DNA of 46,814 nucleotides from JBDNFP01 sp041689775 (GCA_041689775.1 JBDNFP010000088.1:1-46814); one strand, 5' to 3'. Counted from the stretch's first letter, positions 1-9,907 are shown. Notes: generated by a model from the letters alone, not told the origin. Translations and numbers: made by a program.

Positions 1-490
1 GCCGAAAGGTAAAATAGAATAGAAGCGCAATGGTAGTGAGGAAAGCCCCTCCGCTAAAACCAAATGCCGTGGACAGAGAAACGGCATTCGCCGCCCGGGT
101 AGAGGCATCAGGCTCCGGATGCAAGATTTCGGCGAGGTAAGCGGTGCCAGTGCCCATGCTTAACCCAAGCCCAATACCCTGAAACAACCGGGTAAAAACT
201 AAGGCCTGTACCGTGGGAGATACCGTAATGATAACGTCGGCTACTAAGGCGCAAAACAGGCTGATGATCAGGATAGGCTTGCGACCCACTACATCCGAAG
301 CTCCTCCCAAAAAAACGTAACATGGTAGCATCCCCAGTATATAGGTTGCCAGCACAAGCGCAGTTTGGGCGTTGTTGAGTCCGGCGGCGGCGGCATACGG
401 TCGAAACAGCGGCATGGATACATTGACCGCCAGCGTAATCAAAAAAAGAGAAAATGGAATGACGCGGGTTGGAGCCACTAGTGAGCGCAT
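1..490 (-). CDS. MFS transporter, N-terminal part (gene runs off the window)
   Basis: This is the first 163 codons of a membrane transporter; the frame is open to the window edge, so the C-terminal half is missing. The protein begins MRSLVAPTRVIPFSLF and shows hydrophobic helices at about residues 10-30, 42-62, 73-90, 97-115 and 135-160. Between helices 2 and 3 is GGASDVVGRKPIL, a clear MFS motif A (GxxxDxxGRK). A later stretch, RLFQGIGLGLSMGTGTAYLAE, fits helix 4 of drug:H+ antiporter-type MFS proteins. The family exports or imports small solutes using the proton gradient; the substrate cannot be told. The ATG at 488-490 is the first start in frame and is followed directly by the first helix. 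Confidence 0.85.
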   Translation of the reverse strand, partial: MRSLVAPTRVIPFSLFLITLAVNVSMPLFRPYAAAAGLNNAQTALVLATYILGMLPCYVFLGGASDVVGRKPILIISLFCALVADVIITVSPTVQALVFTRLFQGIGLGLSMGTGTAYLAEILHPEPDASTRAANAVSLSTAFGFSGGAFLTTIALLFYFTFR

Positions 491-994
491 GGGCTTGGGG
501 TAATTCGTAGGAATGGGGTAATTACCGTTAACACAAGACGGGTACCTGCCTGTTTCAACTGGATAGTATCAGACAAAGGTACTGAATTCATGGAGCCAAA
601 TGGACGTGCCGATGATTCAATACCATTATTCCTAAAAATTACGAGAGAGGAAATAAACAGCTAATTTGGTTGGATGCGAAGTGCCAAATACAATAGGGAA
701 GAGATACCGAAACTAACAGATTACACCCGGTGGGTAGGAGGCGTTTGTGTTTGTTGGGTTGATCCGTACGCTGGACACTGCTTGCGGGTACACGAAGTAG
801 CCAAAAACATTCCGCCAAGTACTACTAGTAAAATTATCTTTTTCATTACAACGAGAGTTAATAATGGGTTAATTATGAGTTTTTACTAAATATCCGACAA
901 AGATAATGCCATAAAACGACAAAGCCGATACCGTACTCTAAGCGGTATCGGTTTTACCATAACGAACGAGAAACAAACAAGTTATCTTTCTTGA
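491..994. other. Intergenic region between MFS gene and arginine decarboxylase
   Basis: About 500 bases without a convincing gene. It holds the upstream region of the MFS gene and, at 921-955, a hairpin that ends the arginine decarboxylase gene. A 71-codon open frame at 674-889 has no recognisable features and was not accepted. Confidence 0.5.
921..955 (-). terminator. Probable rho-independent terminator of the arginine decarboxylase gene
   Basis: A 9-bp perfect stem (CCGATACCG at 925-933 with CGGTATCGG at 43-51 of the same line, i.e. 943-951) with a 9-nt loop is flanked by A/T runs. On the minus strand it follows the decarboxylase stop codon by about 40 bases and is followed by a T-rich stretch. 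Confidence 0.6.
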
Positions 995-2473
995 CTAATT
1001 TTTTGAGTCTATCAGTTCGGCGGGTTCTTCTTTTACCGTTTCTGCCGGTGCCGACGTGTCGGCCCGTACGTAAGACTCGTCCCGGAAACCTAGTATTTTG
1101 AGCATACTTTCACTGTCCTGCTCGTTGGCAAAAACCCGAGTAGTGATGCGCCCGTTGGAGTCGCGATCTACTAATACGTGTTTTGGTGCCGGAATCAGAC
1201 AATGCTGAATACCACCGTAGCCGCCTAGTGATTCCTGGTAAGCTCCCGTGTGGAAGAATCCAATGTACTGCGGCTCGTCATCATTGAAAATCGGCATGTA
1301 CAAATCGGCGCTGTGCATCTCGGTGTTATAAAAATCCTGCGAGTCACAGGTAAGGCCACCGAGATTTACTTTTTGGTAAGGGTTGTCCCAGTTATTGATC
1401 GGAAGCATAATATACTTCTGATTCATACCCCATGAGTCGGGAAGTTGGGTAATGAATGATCCATCGATCATGTACCACAGCTCCTTATCATTTTGGAGTT
1501 TCTTATCGATAACTTTATAAACTACCGCGCCACTCTCACCCACGGTATAGCTACCAAACTCGGTAAAAATATGGGGTACGGGTACATTGTTTTTGTTACA
1601 GATCCACTGAATATTCTCCACGATTTCATCAATCATCTGCTGATAATCGTAGTTTGCTTGCAGGGAAGTTTGAATAGGTAGCCCACCTCCAATGTCGATC
1701 GAGTCGAGATCGGGACACATTTTTTGCATCTCGCAGTACTTGAACATAAAGCGGGTTAGCTCACTCCAATAGTAGGCGCTGTCTTTAATACCAGTATTGA
1801 TAAAGAAGTGGAGCATTTTGAGCTTAAACCGAGGATTTGGCTCAATTTTCTCTTTGTACAACTGATTAATATCGTTGTAGCGAACGCCCAATCGTGACGT
1901 ATAAAATGCAAAGTTGGGCTCTTCGTCGGTAGCAATCCTGATTCCGAAACTAACCGACTCGGCCGTTACCGACTGTTCGTAAGTTTCAATTTCCTTCAAG
2001 TTGTCAAGAATCGGAATGGCATTAAAGCCCTCGTTGATCAGTTCGCTCAGGTACTGCGTATACAGCAGGCGTTTGAAACCATTGGCCAGGATAAAGGTAG
2101 ACTTACTGATCTTTCCACGGCGGTAGAGCTCCCGGATAATGGGAATATCGAACGACGAAGATGTTTCGAGGTGGATGTTGTGTTTGAGGGCCTCTTCGAG
2201 GATAAAACTAAAATGTGAGGACTTCGTGCAATAGCAATAGGTATAGCTACCCTTATAATTGAAGCGCTTAAAAGAATTCCGGAAAAACATCCGGGCATTC
2301 TCAATGTGCTCCCCAATCTTGGGCAGGTAGTTTAATTTCAAAGGTGTACCATGTTCCTTAATGATATCCATCAGGGGTACATTGTTGAACAGCAATTCAT
2401 TATCTTCATCAACGTGGAACTCCATCGTGGGAAACTCAAACGTCTGCTGAATCAGGTCAATGTAACTTTTCAT
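995..2473 (-). CDS. speA: Arginine decarboxylase (PLP fold type III)
   Basis: Fold-type III PLP enzyme of the Orn/Lys/Arg/DAP decarboxylase group. The 492-aa protein is the short form seen in Cytophagales and Flavobacteria, clearly shorter than the roughly 650-aa E. coli SpeA. The N-terminal barrel holds YCYCTKSSH (about residues 78-86), where the Lys is the expected Schiff-base residue. LKMLHFFINTGIKD and IDIGGGLPI (about residues 218-231 and 261-269) are barrel and phosphate-binding segments. The C-terminal domain has TFEFG-like and GGLTCDSQD segments, where the second Cys-Asp region is the expected substrate-binding part. The role is arginine to agmatine, the first step of polyamine synthesis. 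It is a single gene with its own terminator at 921-955. The acidic tail after residue 465 is not conserved in the family as I know it. Meso-diaminopimelate decarboxylase is the alternative, but the motif spacing favours arginine decarboxylase. Confidence 0.85.
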   Translation of the reverse strand: MKSYIDLIQQTFEFPTMEFHVDEDNELLFNNVPLMDIIKEHGTPLKLNYLPKIGEHIENARMFFRNSFKRFNYKGSYTYCYCTKSSHFSFILEEALKHNIHLETSSSFDIPIIRELYRRGKISKSTFILANGFKRLLYTQYLSELINEGFNAIPILDNLKEIETYEQSVTAESVSFGIRIATDEEPNFAFYTSRLGVRYNDINQLYKEKIEPNPRFKLKMLHFFINTGIKDSAYYWSELTRFMFKYCEMQKMCPDLDSIDIGGGLPIQTSLQANYDYQQMIDEIVENIQWICNKNNVPVPHIFTEFGSYTVGESGAVVYKVIDKKLQNDKELWYMIDGSFITQLPDSWGMNQKYIMLPINNWDNPYQKVNLGGLTCDSQDFYNTEMHSADLYMPIFNDDEPQYIGFFHTGAYQESLGGYGGIQHCLIPAPKHVLVDRDSNGRITTRVFANEQDSESMLKILGFRDESYVRADTSAPAETVKEEPAELIDSKN

Positions 2474-3032
2474 TCTCTCGTAAGGTGCATAAAAATGATA
2501 AAATGGCTAAAATAGTACAGGGTAATACAACGCAAAATAGCCTCTAGTATACGTGTTTTCCAAACACATGTACTATATAAATCATTCCAGGCCAGTTTTG
2601 TTTCATCCCGTTTTTTTTCGACTTCGTACCCTGAATTCCCTTGTTCATACGATTACCCTTGGAAACCAACGAGGCGATTGGCTAATTTTATATTGTAAGT
2701 TGTGCGGTAATGAAGAGGGCTGCCAAGGTACCATAGGCAGGTAAACAGGTCTAAACACTAAACAGTATAATTTATTACAGAAAATAGATAAATAATACAA
2801 TTTTATATTTGTGTAAAACCTAGTTATCTAGACTAAATAATCACTTTAAGTGTCGTATAATTGATTGATCTTAGCCATTGAAAAAAGAAGTAATCAATTG
2901 AAAAACAAATAGTTTCATATTATTTGGATAAGTAATCTACCGGGGTTAATTGCAATACTTTGCTTTCTTAGTAAGAAACCCGGAACTTTTTTAAAGTTTC
3001 CGTAGTTCTTAGCATTAGAATATTGCAACTTT
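2474..3032. other. Divergent promoter region between speA and tetR
   Basis: A 559-base A/T-rich region separating divergent genes, so it must hold both promoters. TATATTTG at 2804-2811 matches the Bacteroidota -7 element TAnnTTTG, but no clear TTTG at -33 was found. The best operator candidate is the palindrome at 2981-3002. I accept no coding gene here. Confidence 0.4.
2981..3002 (+). promoter_or_regulatory. Imperfect palindrome, candidate TetR operator
   Basis: CGGAACTTT and AAAGTTTCCG form an inverted repeat with one bulged base, centred about 40 bases before the tetR start. TetR-family repressors commonly bind such palindromes in their own promoter. The position supports autoregulation of the efflux operon; binding is inferred. 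Confidence 0.4.
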
Positions 3033-3659
3033 GTGCCCGTGAAAGAGAGAATATTGAAAACCGCATTTGATCTATTCTGGCGCTATGGTGTGAAGAGTGT
3101 CACGATGGATGATATTGCGAAAGAACTAGGAATATCGAAAAAGACAATCTATCAGCACTTTTCTGATAAAGATGCCATCGTAGCGGAAGTAATAGAAATA
3201 GAGTTAGACTGTGAGAAGAAAGATATCGAACGGATGGAAGGCGAAGCCAACGATCCGATTGATGAGGTAATAAGGACATCAGATTACATGAGGGCTAACT
3301 TGGCCACGATGAACCCTGCCCTGCTGTATGACCTGAAAAAGTACCACCCCCTAGCCTGGGACTTGTTTCAGAAGCACAAGCACGAGCACATCATCCATAG
3401 CATTAAGCGCAACCTGACCAAAGGAATAGAGCTGAGTTTGTATCGGAACGACATCAATGTAGATGTGCTGGCCCGGATGCGCATAGAATTAATTGAGATG
3501 GCATTTGACACCACTATTTATCCGCCGCAGCAGTTTGGCATGATTGAAATTCAGATACAGTTTATCCACCATTTCTTGCGTGGTATCCTGACCGAGAACG
3601 GATTTAAACTTTATAATACCTACATAGAAAAAACAGTAATAGAATCAATTAATTCATGA
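3033..3659 (+). CDS. TetR/AcrR family transcriptional regulator of the efflux operon
   Basis: A 208-aa TetR-type regulator. The N-terminal DNA-binding domain covers about residues 1-50; its helix-turn-helix is SVTMDDIAKELGISKKTIYQ (residues 22-41), followed by HFSDKDAIVAEV, the usual helix 4 start. The rest is an all-helical ligand/dimer domain without a recognisable ligand type. The start is a GTG at 3033; a second GTG two codons later is possible. The gene overlaps the following tolC-like gene by four bases (ATGA), so the two are translationally coupled. It probably represses the downstream efflux genes and itself through the palindrome at 2981-3002. The inducer is unknown. Confidence 0.88.
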   Translation: MPVKERILKTAFDLFWRYGVKSVTMDDIAKELGISKKTIYQHFSDKDAIVAEVIEIELDCEKKDIERMEGEANDPIDEVIRTSDYMRANLATMNPALLYDLKKYHPLAWDLFQKHKHEHIIHSIKRNLTKGIELSLYRNDINVDVLARMRIELIEMAFDTTIYPPQQFGMIEIQIQFIHHFLRGILTENGFKLYNTYIEKTVIESINS

Positions 3660-5014
3660 AACGAGTATCGCTACTACGAATGGGGCTCCTGGCCCTGATG
3701 GTGCTGAAAGGGGTTACGGCTTCTCAGGCTCAGACTGCCTACACACTCCAAGAGGCCGTCGAATACGCCCTCAAGAAGAATATTAACGTAAAGAACACCC
3801 AACTCGATGCCCTTTCGGCCGAGGCACGCATTGGCGAGATTAGGGCGGCTGGTTTGCCCCAAATCAACGGACAGTTTGGTCTCAATGATAACCTCATTAT
3901 TCAGAGGATATTCTTACCAGCCTCTTTCGCGGATCCCAACGCGGCCCCTGATGCGGCTCCTATCGCCGCAAAGTTTGGCGTAACCTACTCTGGCAGTATC
4001 GGTGCCATGGTGAATCAACTGATTTTTAACGGTTCTTACCTGGTAGGCCTGAAGGCGGCCTCTACCTACCGTGAATTGGCTCAGAAAAATGTGGTACAGT
4101 CAAAGGTAAACGTAGTAGAAGCCGTCACAAAGGCCTACTATTCGGCTCAGATAGCCCAAGAGCGCGCTAAGGTGCTGACCATCAACATTCAGCGCCTCGA
4201 CTCCCTCATGCGGGATACCCGCGCCATGAACGTAATCGGGTTTGTGGAAAAAATTGATGTGGATCGCCTGGAAGTACAGCTGAACAACCTGAGAACAGAA
4301 TATCAGAAAGTAAATAATCTGATTGAGCTAAGCTATACGCTCGTGAAATACCAGATGGGCATGCCCCTGAGCGAGAAGATCATACTAACCGATGCCCTTT
4401 CGGAAGCAGATATTACGGGAATTAATTCTTCTTCTTTTACGGTAGAATACGGAAAGCGGATTGAATACTCTATCCTGAATACGCAGGGTGAACTCGCTAA
4501 TCTGGACATCAAAAATATTAAAGCAGGCTATCTCCCATCAGTATCTGCCATACTTTCTTATGGACATAACAACGGTCGAAATACACTGGGCGATCTGTTT
4601 AGCTCGACGTGGTTTAATAATTCGGTTCTGGGTCTGAATGTTCAGATTCCCATTTTTGATGGTTTGAGTAAGCATTATAAATTACAGCAAGCTACCATCA
4701 CCTTGGATAAGGTCAACCTAAGCCGGGACCTATTGTCTCAGACGATTGACTTCCAGGTAGAGCAGTCGTATATCAGCCTAAAAAATGCCCTCGAAACTCT
4801 CGAAATACAACGGCGGAATATTGCCTTGGCCGAAGAGGTAGTGCGGGTATCCAAAATTAAATATCAGGAAGGTGTGGGCTCCAACATTGAGGTAATTAAC
4901 GCGGAATCATCTTTCAAAGAAGCTCAGACCAACTACTTTGCCGCGCTGTACGATGCGCTGATTGCAAAGGTTGACCTGACCAAAGCCCGCGGCGAGCTTT
5001 ATACAGGAGAGTAG
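3656..5014 (+). CDS. TolC-family outer membrane efflux protein
   Basis: The 452-aa outer membrane channel of a tripartite RND pump. It starts with a Sec signal peptide (MKRVSLLRMGLLALMVLKGV, cut near ASQAQ at residue 26). Two outer-membrane-efflux-protein repeats follow, about residues 30-230 and 255-445, rich in long amphipathic helices (YTLQEAVEYALKKNINVKN; later IEVINAESSFKEAQTNYFAA). The length fits the family. The ATG overlaps the tetR stop codon. The next gene follows after 193 bases, so the adaptor may have some separate control, but orientation and content indicate one functional unit. Confidence 0.9.
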   Translation: MKRVSLLRMGLLALMVLKGVTASQAQTAYTLQEAVEYALKKNINVKNTQLDALSAEARIGEIRAAGLPQINGQFGLNDNLIIQRIFLPASFADPNAAPDAAPIAAKFGVTYSGSIGAMVNQLIFNGSYLVGLKAASTYRELAQKNVVQSKVNVVEAVTKAYYSAQIAQERAKVLTINIQRLDSLMRDTRAMNVIGFVEKIDVDRLEVQLNNLRTEYQKVNNLIELSYTLVKYQMGMPLSEKIILTDALSEADITGINSSSFTVEYGKRIEYSILNTQGELANLDIKNIKAGYLPSVSAILSYGHNNGRNTLGDLFSSTWFNNSVLGLNVQIPIFDGLSKHYKLQQATITLDKVNLSRDLLSQTIDFQVEQSYISLKNALETLEIQRRNIALAEEVVRVSKIKYQEGVGSNIEVINAESSFKEAQTNYFAALYDALIAKVDLTKARGELYTGE

Positions 5015-5207
5015 TCGTGGCTACCAGCCATCGGCTTCTTCAGCTGCATTTTCTTGCAAGTGATAGTTGATTTACCCGGTTTTGAATAAATAAAAAAGCA
5101 GACAGTAAATGTAGCCTACATCGAATAAATAAAAAAAGGCCAACCGCCGACCGTTGAAAGCCAATATCCATAATAAAATCAATCAATTTAGATTTAGGAC
5201 CTGTATC

Positions 5208-6344
5208 ATGAAAACCAATAGTGCATTAGTAGTTGCAATCGCCACACTCTTACTCGTAGCTTGCTCGGGTGAAAACAAAGAAGGATTGGCCGGCAAAAAG
5301 GCCGAACTAACCAAATTGAAAGGGGAGGAAAGCGCACTTGCGCAGCAAATCAACACCCTGGAAACCGAAATTGCTAAATTGGATACGTCCGCTGTTAACG
5401 AAGAACGGATTAAGCCCGTGGTCGTAATGCCCCTTACCACCGAGACATTCCGTCACTACGTAGAAGTACAGGGATCGGTTGACGCCAAAAACAACGTGCT
5501 GGTAAGCCCTCAGTCGCCGGGTGTACTCACGGCCGTGTACGTAAAAGAAGGAGATAATGTACAGGTAGGTGCAACGCTCGCCAAAGTAGACGACAGCATC
5601 TTACGTCAGTCGATGGAGGAAGTAAAAAATCAACTTTCGTTAGTACAGACGGTATTTGAAAAGCAAAGCCGGTTGTGGGAGCAGAAAATTGGAACGGAGC
5701 TGCAGTACCTGCAAGCAAAGAATAACAAGGAAGCCCTGGAAAAGAAGTTGGTTACCTTGAACACCCAATTGGGGCAGTCGAAAATAACGGCTCCGATCAG
5801 TGGAGTAGTAGATCAGGTAAGCGCCAAAATAGGCGAAATGGCATCTCCGGGTATGCCCATTGCCCGCGTGGTAAACCTTAAAAGCCTAAAAGTAGTCGCC
5901 AAAGTAGCCGATAGCTACGTGGCTAGTATTCGTAAAGGAGACGAGGTTCTGATCAAGTTTCCTGACCTCAACCAGGAGTACACCGCCCGGGTTACGTTTG
6001 TAAGCACCACGGTAGATCCGCTGAGCCGAACTTTCAAAATTGAAGCAAATTTACCATCGAGCAGCGCCTTGAAGCCTAACATGCTGGCGCAGGTGCAGAT
6101 TAACGACGCAACAAAAAACGGGGCCGTTGTGATTGATCAGAATATCATTCAGACGACGGAAAACGGACAGGTAGTATACGTGGCCGAAATGGAAGGAAAT
6201 CGTAAAGTAGCGAAGGTAAGAATTATCAAAACGGGTTTGAGCTACAACGGAAAAGTAGAGGTACTAGAGGGACTGAGAGCCGGCGAACAACTCATCACCC
6301 AAGGATATCAGGAAGTAGCCGACGGACAAACGGTAAGTTTTTAA
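5208..6344 (+). CDS. RND efflux periplasmic adaptor (HlyD/MFP family lipoprotein)
   Basis: The membrane-fusion protein linking the RND permease to the TolC-like channel. I place the start at ATG 5208 because it gives a proper lipoprotein signal, MKTNSALVVAIATLLLVACS, with the lipobox Cys at residue 19; an upstream in-frame TTG at 5154 would add 18 residues that spoil the signal. After the Cys comes a short coiled coil (about 28-55). Then a split lipoyl-like domain follows (VLVSPQSPGVLTAVYVKEGD and ITAPISGVVDQVSAKIGE), with a helical hairpin between its halves. Beta-barrel and membrane-proximal domains end in GLRAGEQLITQGYQEVADG. The product is 378 aa, normal for the family. Confidence 0.9.
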   Translation: MKTNSALVVAIATLLLVACSGENKEGLAGKKAELTKLKGEESALAQQINTLETEIAKLDTSAVNEERIKPVVVMPLTTETFRHYVEVQGSVDAKNNVLVSPQSPGVLTAVYVKEGDNVQVGATLAKVDDSILRQSMEEVKNQLSLVQTVFEKQSRLWEQKIGTELQYLQAKNNKEALEKKLVTLNTQLGQSKITAPISGVVDQVSAKIGEMASPGMPIARVVNLKSLKVVAKVADSYVASIRKGDEVLIKFPDLNQEYTARVTFVSTTVDPLSRTFKIEANLPSSSALKPNMLAQVQINDATKNGAVVIDQNIIQTTENGQVVYVAEMEGNRKVAKVRIIKTGLSYNGKVEVLEGLRAGEQLITQGYQEVADGQTVSF

Positions 6345-6360
6345 ACCAAATGATAGATTG

Positions 6361-6400
6361 AGTGAATGATAGAATAGTCTTATTGATTCACTCATTCACT
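6361..6400. repeat. Intercistronic inverted repeat between adaptor and RND genes
   Basis: AGTGAATGA (6361-6369) pairs perfectly with TCATTCACT (6392-6400). The surrounding bases (6345-6440) are built from variations on GAATGATAGA and ATTCACTC on both strands, so the whole spacer is low-complexity and foldable. It may tune expression between the two genes or be a decayed repeat. Confidence 0.5.
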
Positions 6401-6451
6401 AGGTAAGCCGTGTTCATTCCATCACTCTATCATTCAAAATTGAAAGAATCC

Positions 6452-9400
6452 ATGAAAACAGCAGACGATCACAAACTTGACGATCACAAAACGCTCAGTT
6501 TTACTAACTGGTGCGTAGAGAATCGGACGACGATCTACATTTTTACCTTTATTATTACGCTCGCCGGATTGCTGGTGTATACTAATTTACCGAAGGAGCA
6601 ATTTCCGGACATTAAAATACCGCAGGTGTACATCAATACGGTGTATTTTGGTACCGCCCCGGCCGATGTGGAGAATACCATCAACAAACCCATCGAGAAG
6701 CAGCTCAAATCCATCTCGGGCGTGAAGCGGATCAAGTCCAACGCCTTGCAGGACGTATCGGTTATTCTGGTAGAATTCAACCCTGATGTAAACGTAGAGG
6801 ATGCCTTGCAACGGGTACGTGATGCCTTAGACAAAGCCAAGCGTGATTTACCCCAGGAACTTGACTCCGGCCCCACGGCTCAGGATGTCAACTTCTCGGA
6901 GTTTCCAATCATGAACATCAACATTGCGGGTAACTATTCGCTGAAACAACTGAAAGGATACGCCGAAGACTTACAGGACGAGATCGAGGGGATGCCCGAA
7001 ATCAGCCGCGTAGACATCATAGGAGCCTTAAATCGCGAGATTCAGATCAACGTAGACCTGACCCGTATGCAAGCTACCGGCCTTACGTTTTACGATATTC
7101 AGACCGCCGTACAGGGAGAAAATGTAAACGTATCGGGTGGAGATCTACCGGTGGATGGCGTACGCCGTACCCTTCGTGTAAAGGGAGAGTTTTCGGACGT
7201 AAGCCAAATTGCTGACCTGCGCATCCGTACAGGTACGGGAGCGATTCTTCGATTGGGCGACGTAGCCGATGTACGTGACAACTTCGAAGAGCAGCAAGAC
7301 TTTGCCCGCCTCGACAACAAGTCGGTCGTGACCCTGAACGTCATCAAGCGTGCTGGTGCTAACCTGGTAGAGGCTGCCGACAAAATCGAAAAAACGATTG
7401 ATAAGTACAAGGAAAACCGTTTCCCGCAGGGATTGGATATCCGTATTACCGCCGATCAGTCGGAGCGAACCCGTGCCGAGCTGCACGATCTAGTGAATAC
7501 AGTCGTATTGGGCTTTATCTTTGTGGTACTGATCCTGATGTTCTTCATGGGGGTAGCTGACGCTATATTCGTGGGTCTTTCTATCCCGCTTTCTGCTTTG
7601 GTCGCGTTTGTATTAATGCCGGTTGTCGGTCCCGTGATAGGCACTGCCTTTACGCTCAACACGATCGTACTATTCGCGTTCCTACTCGGAATCGGATTGG
7701 TGGTTGATGACGCCGTGGTGGTAATCGAAAATACGCACCGACTCTTTAACCAACACAAAGACTGGACCATCAAACAGGCCGTGAAAGCGGCCGCCGGCGA
7801 GGTATTCGTGCCGGTAGTATCGGGTACGCTTACTACCATTGCTCCCTTCTTCCCGCTGCTGTTCTGGCCAGGTATTGTGGGTGAATTTATGAAGTTTTTG
7901 CCCCTAACGCTGATCCTGACGCTGATGTCATCGCTGTTTGTGGCGTACGTCATGAACCCCGTTTTTGCGGTAACGTTCATGAAACGGCACGATGACACCA
8001 AAGAAAAACACGAAGAGAAAAGCTTTAAAGCTATTCGTCGTCCGATCATTGTGCTCGGAGCTGCCGCCTTTATTGGCTACTTCATTGATCGCGGAATCGG
8101 TAACTTCCTTGTCTTTATTCTGGCGCTGTACGTATTTAACTACTACATCCTGACGCCGAAGATTCTGGTGCCTTTCCAGGATCGGTTCTTGCCCGCCTTA
8201 CGTAACAACTACCGTAACCTGATCAGTTGGTTAATCAAAGGATGGCGTCCGGTATGGGCCATAGTGTTAATGTTCGGCTTATTGATCTTTACATTCGTGT
8301 TGACGGGAATCGTACAGCCTAAGGTGATCTTCTTCCCGAGTGGTGATCCTGACTACGTGTACGTATACAACAAACTACCCATCGGTACCGATGCCACCGT
8401 GACGGACTCCGTGACGAAGGTGATTGAGAAGAAGGTATTTGCGGTATTGGAAAAAGAGAACGCCATGAGCATGGTAAATTCGGTGATCTCCAATGTCGGT
8501 AAAAACGCCGGAGACCCATCCAACCCCGACCGTTCGGCTACGCCGCATAAGTCTAAGGTTACGGTAGCTTTCGTGAAAAACGAAGAGCGTGGTGGACGAT
8601 CTACCGAAGAGATATTGAGCAAAGTGCGGGAGGCTCTCGTCGGAATACCCGGCTCGGAGATATCCGTAGAGCGTGAGAGAACCGGTCCACCCACGGGTAA
8701 ACCCATCGCCATCGAAGTTTCGGGAGACGACTTTGCCATCTTACAAAAGCTGGAAAAAGACGTACTAGAAAAAGTGAAGGCATCTGGTATTCAGGGAATC
8801 GATCAGCTTCGCACGGACTTAGTGACCAACAAGCCCGAAATCACCATCGATATTAATCGTAACAAGGCGCAGCGCGAAGGAATCAGCTCACAGCAAATTG
8901 CTTTTGCGGTTCGTACGGCTCTATTTGGTGCCGAAGTATCCAAGTTCAGAGATGCCGAAGACGAATACCCGATCATGGTACGTCTCAAAAAAGACGATCG
9001 CGATCAAATCGAGCGACTACTGAGCCTTAATATTGTATACCGTGATATGAACTCCGGTGGAGTCCTGCGTCAGGTGCCGATCTCGGCGGTGGCAGATATG
9101 AACTACACCACCACGTTTAGTCAGATCAACCGGAAAGATCAACAACGTATCGTAACGCTCAGCTCGGACGTTCTACCCGGCTTCAACGCCAACGAAATTG
9201 TAGCGCAGATTCAAGTTTTGGTGGATGAGATGGAAGTACCCAACGGCTATACCGTAAAAATGGGTGGTGAGCAGGAAGATCAGCAGGAATCCGTGACCTT
9301 CCTTATCGGAGCGTTTGGAGCGGCTATTTTGCTCATTTACCTCATCTTGGCTACGCAGTTTAACTCGGTAGTAAAACCACTCATTATCTTCTTTACCATC

Positions 9401-9907
9401 CTGTTGTCGTTGATTGGTGTACTCCTTGGCTTCATGGCCTTGGGCAAAACCTTCTCAATTATTATGTCGGGAGTAGGTATCATTGCCTTGGCGGGTATTG
9501 TGGTGAAAAACGGTATTCTGCTCATTGAGTTTATTGACGAGCTACGTGAGCGGGGTTACCCACTGCGCGAAGCCATCATCGAAGGCGGTGCCATTCGTCT
9601 GAACCCGGTACTATTGACTGCCTCGGCGGCCGTATTGGGTCTTATTCCGCTGGCAGTAGGTCTCACGGTCGACTTCGTTACCTTGTTTCAAGACTTCAAC
9701 CCCAACATTTTGATTGGGGGCGATAGTGCTGTATTCTGGAACATCTTGGCTTGGACCATCATTTTCGGTCTTACGTTCTCGACCGTCCTTACCCTCGTGA
9801 TCGTACCGTGTATGTACTACGTCAACGAGCGGGTACGGGAGAAATGGTTTGGCAAAAAAGTGGATACCACTCCCGAGCCAGAAACGTTAGAAGTGGAAAC
9901 GATTTAA
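6452..9907 (+). CDS. RND family efflux permease (HAE1/AcrB type)
   Basis: Inner-membrane proton-driven pump subunit, 1151 aa from ATG 6452. An in-frame GTG at 6410 would add 14 residues, but the ATG precedes the cytoplasmic N-terminal segment directly. After the first membrane helix comes the porter domain with NLPKEQFPDIKIPQVYINT. Helices 2-6 include LLGIGLVVDDAVVVIEN, carrying the paired Asp of the proton relay in helix 4. A second porter half and helices 8-12 follow. At about residues 525-605 there is extra hydrophobic sequence (GYFIDRGIGNFLVFILALYV), and the helix 11-12 loop is long; both explain a length above the usual 1030-1060 aa. The operon order is regulator, channel, adaptor, pump. 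The substrate is not evident; heavy-metal CusA-type is less likely than HAE1. Confidence 0.92.
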   Translation: MKTADDHKLDDHKTLSFTNWCVENRTTIYIFTFIITLAGLLVYTNLPKEQFPDIKIPQVYINTVYFGTAPADVENTINKPIEKQLKSISGVKRIKSNALQDVSVILVEFNPDVNVEDALQRVRDALDKAKRDLPQELDSGPTAQDVNFSEFPIMNINIAGNYSLKQLKGYAEDLQDEIEGMPEISRVDIIGALNREIQINVDLTRMQATGLTFYDIQTAVQGENVNVSGGDLPVDGVRRTLRVKGEFSDVSQIADLRIRTGTGAILRLGDVADVRDNFEEQQDFARLDNKSVVTLNVIKRAGANLVEAADKIEKTIDKYKENRFPQGLDIRITADQSERTRAELHDLVNTVVLGFIFVVLILMFFMGVADAIFVGLSIPLSALVAFVLMPVVGPVIGTAFTLNTIVLFAFLLGIGLVVDDAVVVIENTHRLFNQHKDWTIKQAVKAAAGEVFVPVVSGTLTTIAPFFPLLFWPGIVGEFMKFLPLTLILTLMSSLFVAYVMNPVFAVTFMKRHDDTKEKHEEKSFKAIRRPIIVLGAAAFIGYFIDRGIGNFLVFILALYVFNYYILTPKILVPFQDRFLPALRNNYRNLISWLIKGWRPVWAIVLMFGLLIFTFVLTGIVQPKVIFFPSGDPDYVYVYNKLPIGTDATVTDSVTKVIEKKVFAVLEKENAMSMVNSVISNVGKNAGDPSNPDRSATPHKSKVTVAFVKNEERGGRSTEEILSKVREALVGIPGSEISVERERTGPPTGKPIAIEVSGDDFAILQKLEKDVLEKVKASGIQGIDQLRTDLVTNKPEITIDINRNKAQREGISSQQIAFAVRTALFGAEVSKFRDAEDEYPIMVRLKKDDRDQIERLLSLNIVYRDMNSGGVLRQVPISAVADMNYTTTFSQINRKDQQRIVTLSSDVLPGFNANEIVAQIQVLVDEMEVPNGYTVKMGGEQEDQQESVTFLIGAFGAAILLIYLILATQFNSVVKPLIIFFTILLSLIGVLLGFMALGKTFSIIMSGVGIIALAGIVVKNGILLIEFIDELRERGYPLREAIIEGGAIRLNPVLLTASAAVLGLIPLAVGLTVDFVTLFQDFNPNILIGGDSAVFWNILAWTIIFGLTFSTVLTLVIVPCMYYVNERVREKWFGKKVDTTPEPETLEVETI

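Noticed and set aside
674..889. A 71-codon plus-strand frame in the first intergenic region
   Set aside because: There is no domain, ribosome-binding context or gene-like composition; it lies in promoter/terminator DNA.
2553..2744. A 63-codon plus-strand frame upstream of speA
   Set aside because: It lies in the divergent promoter region, is rich in rare residues (many Cys, His and Arg) and has no recognisable features.
5154..5207. An upstream TTG start for the efflux adaptor
   Set aside because: It would put 18 charged and polar residues before a perfect lipoprotein signal that begins at ATG 5208.
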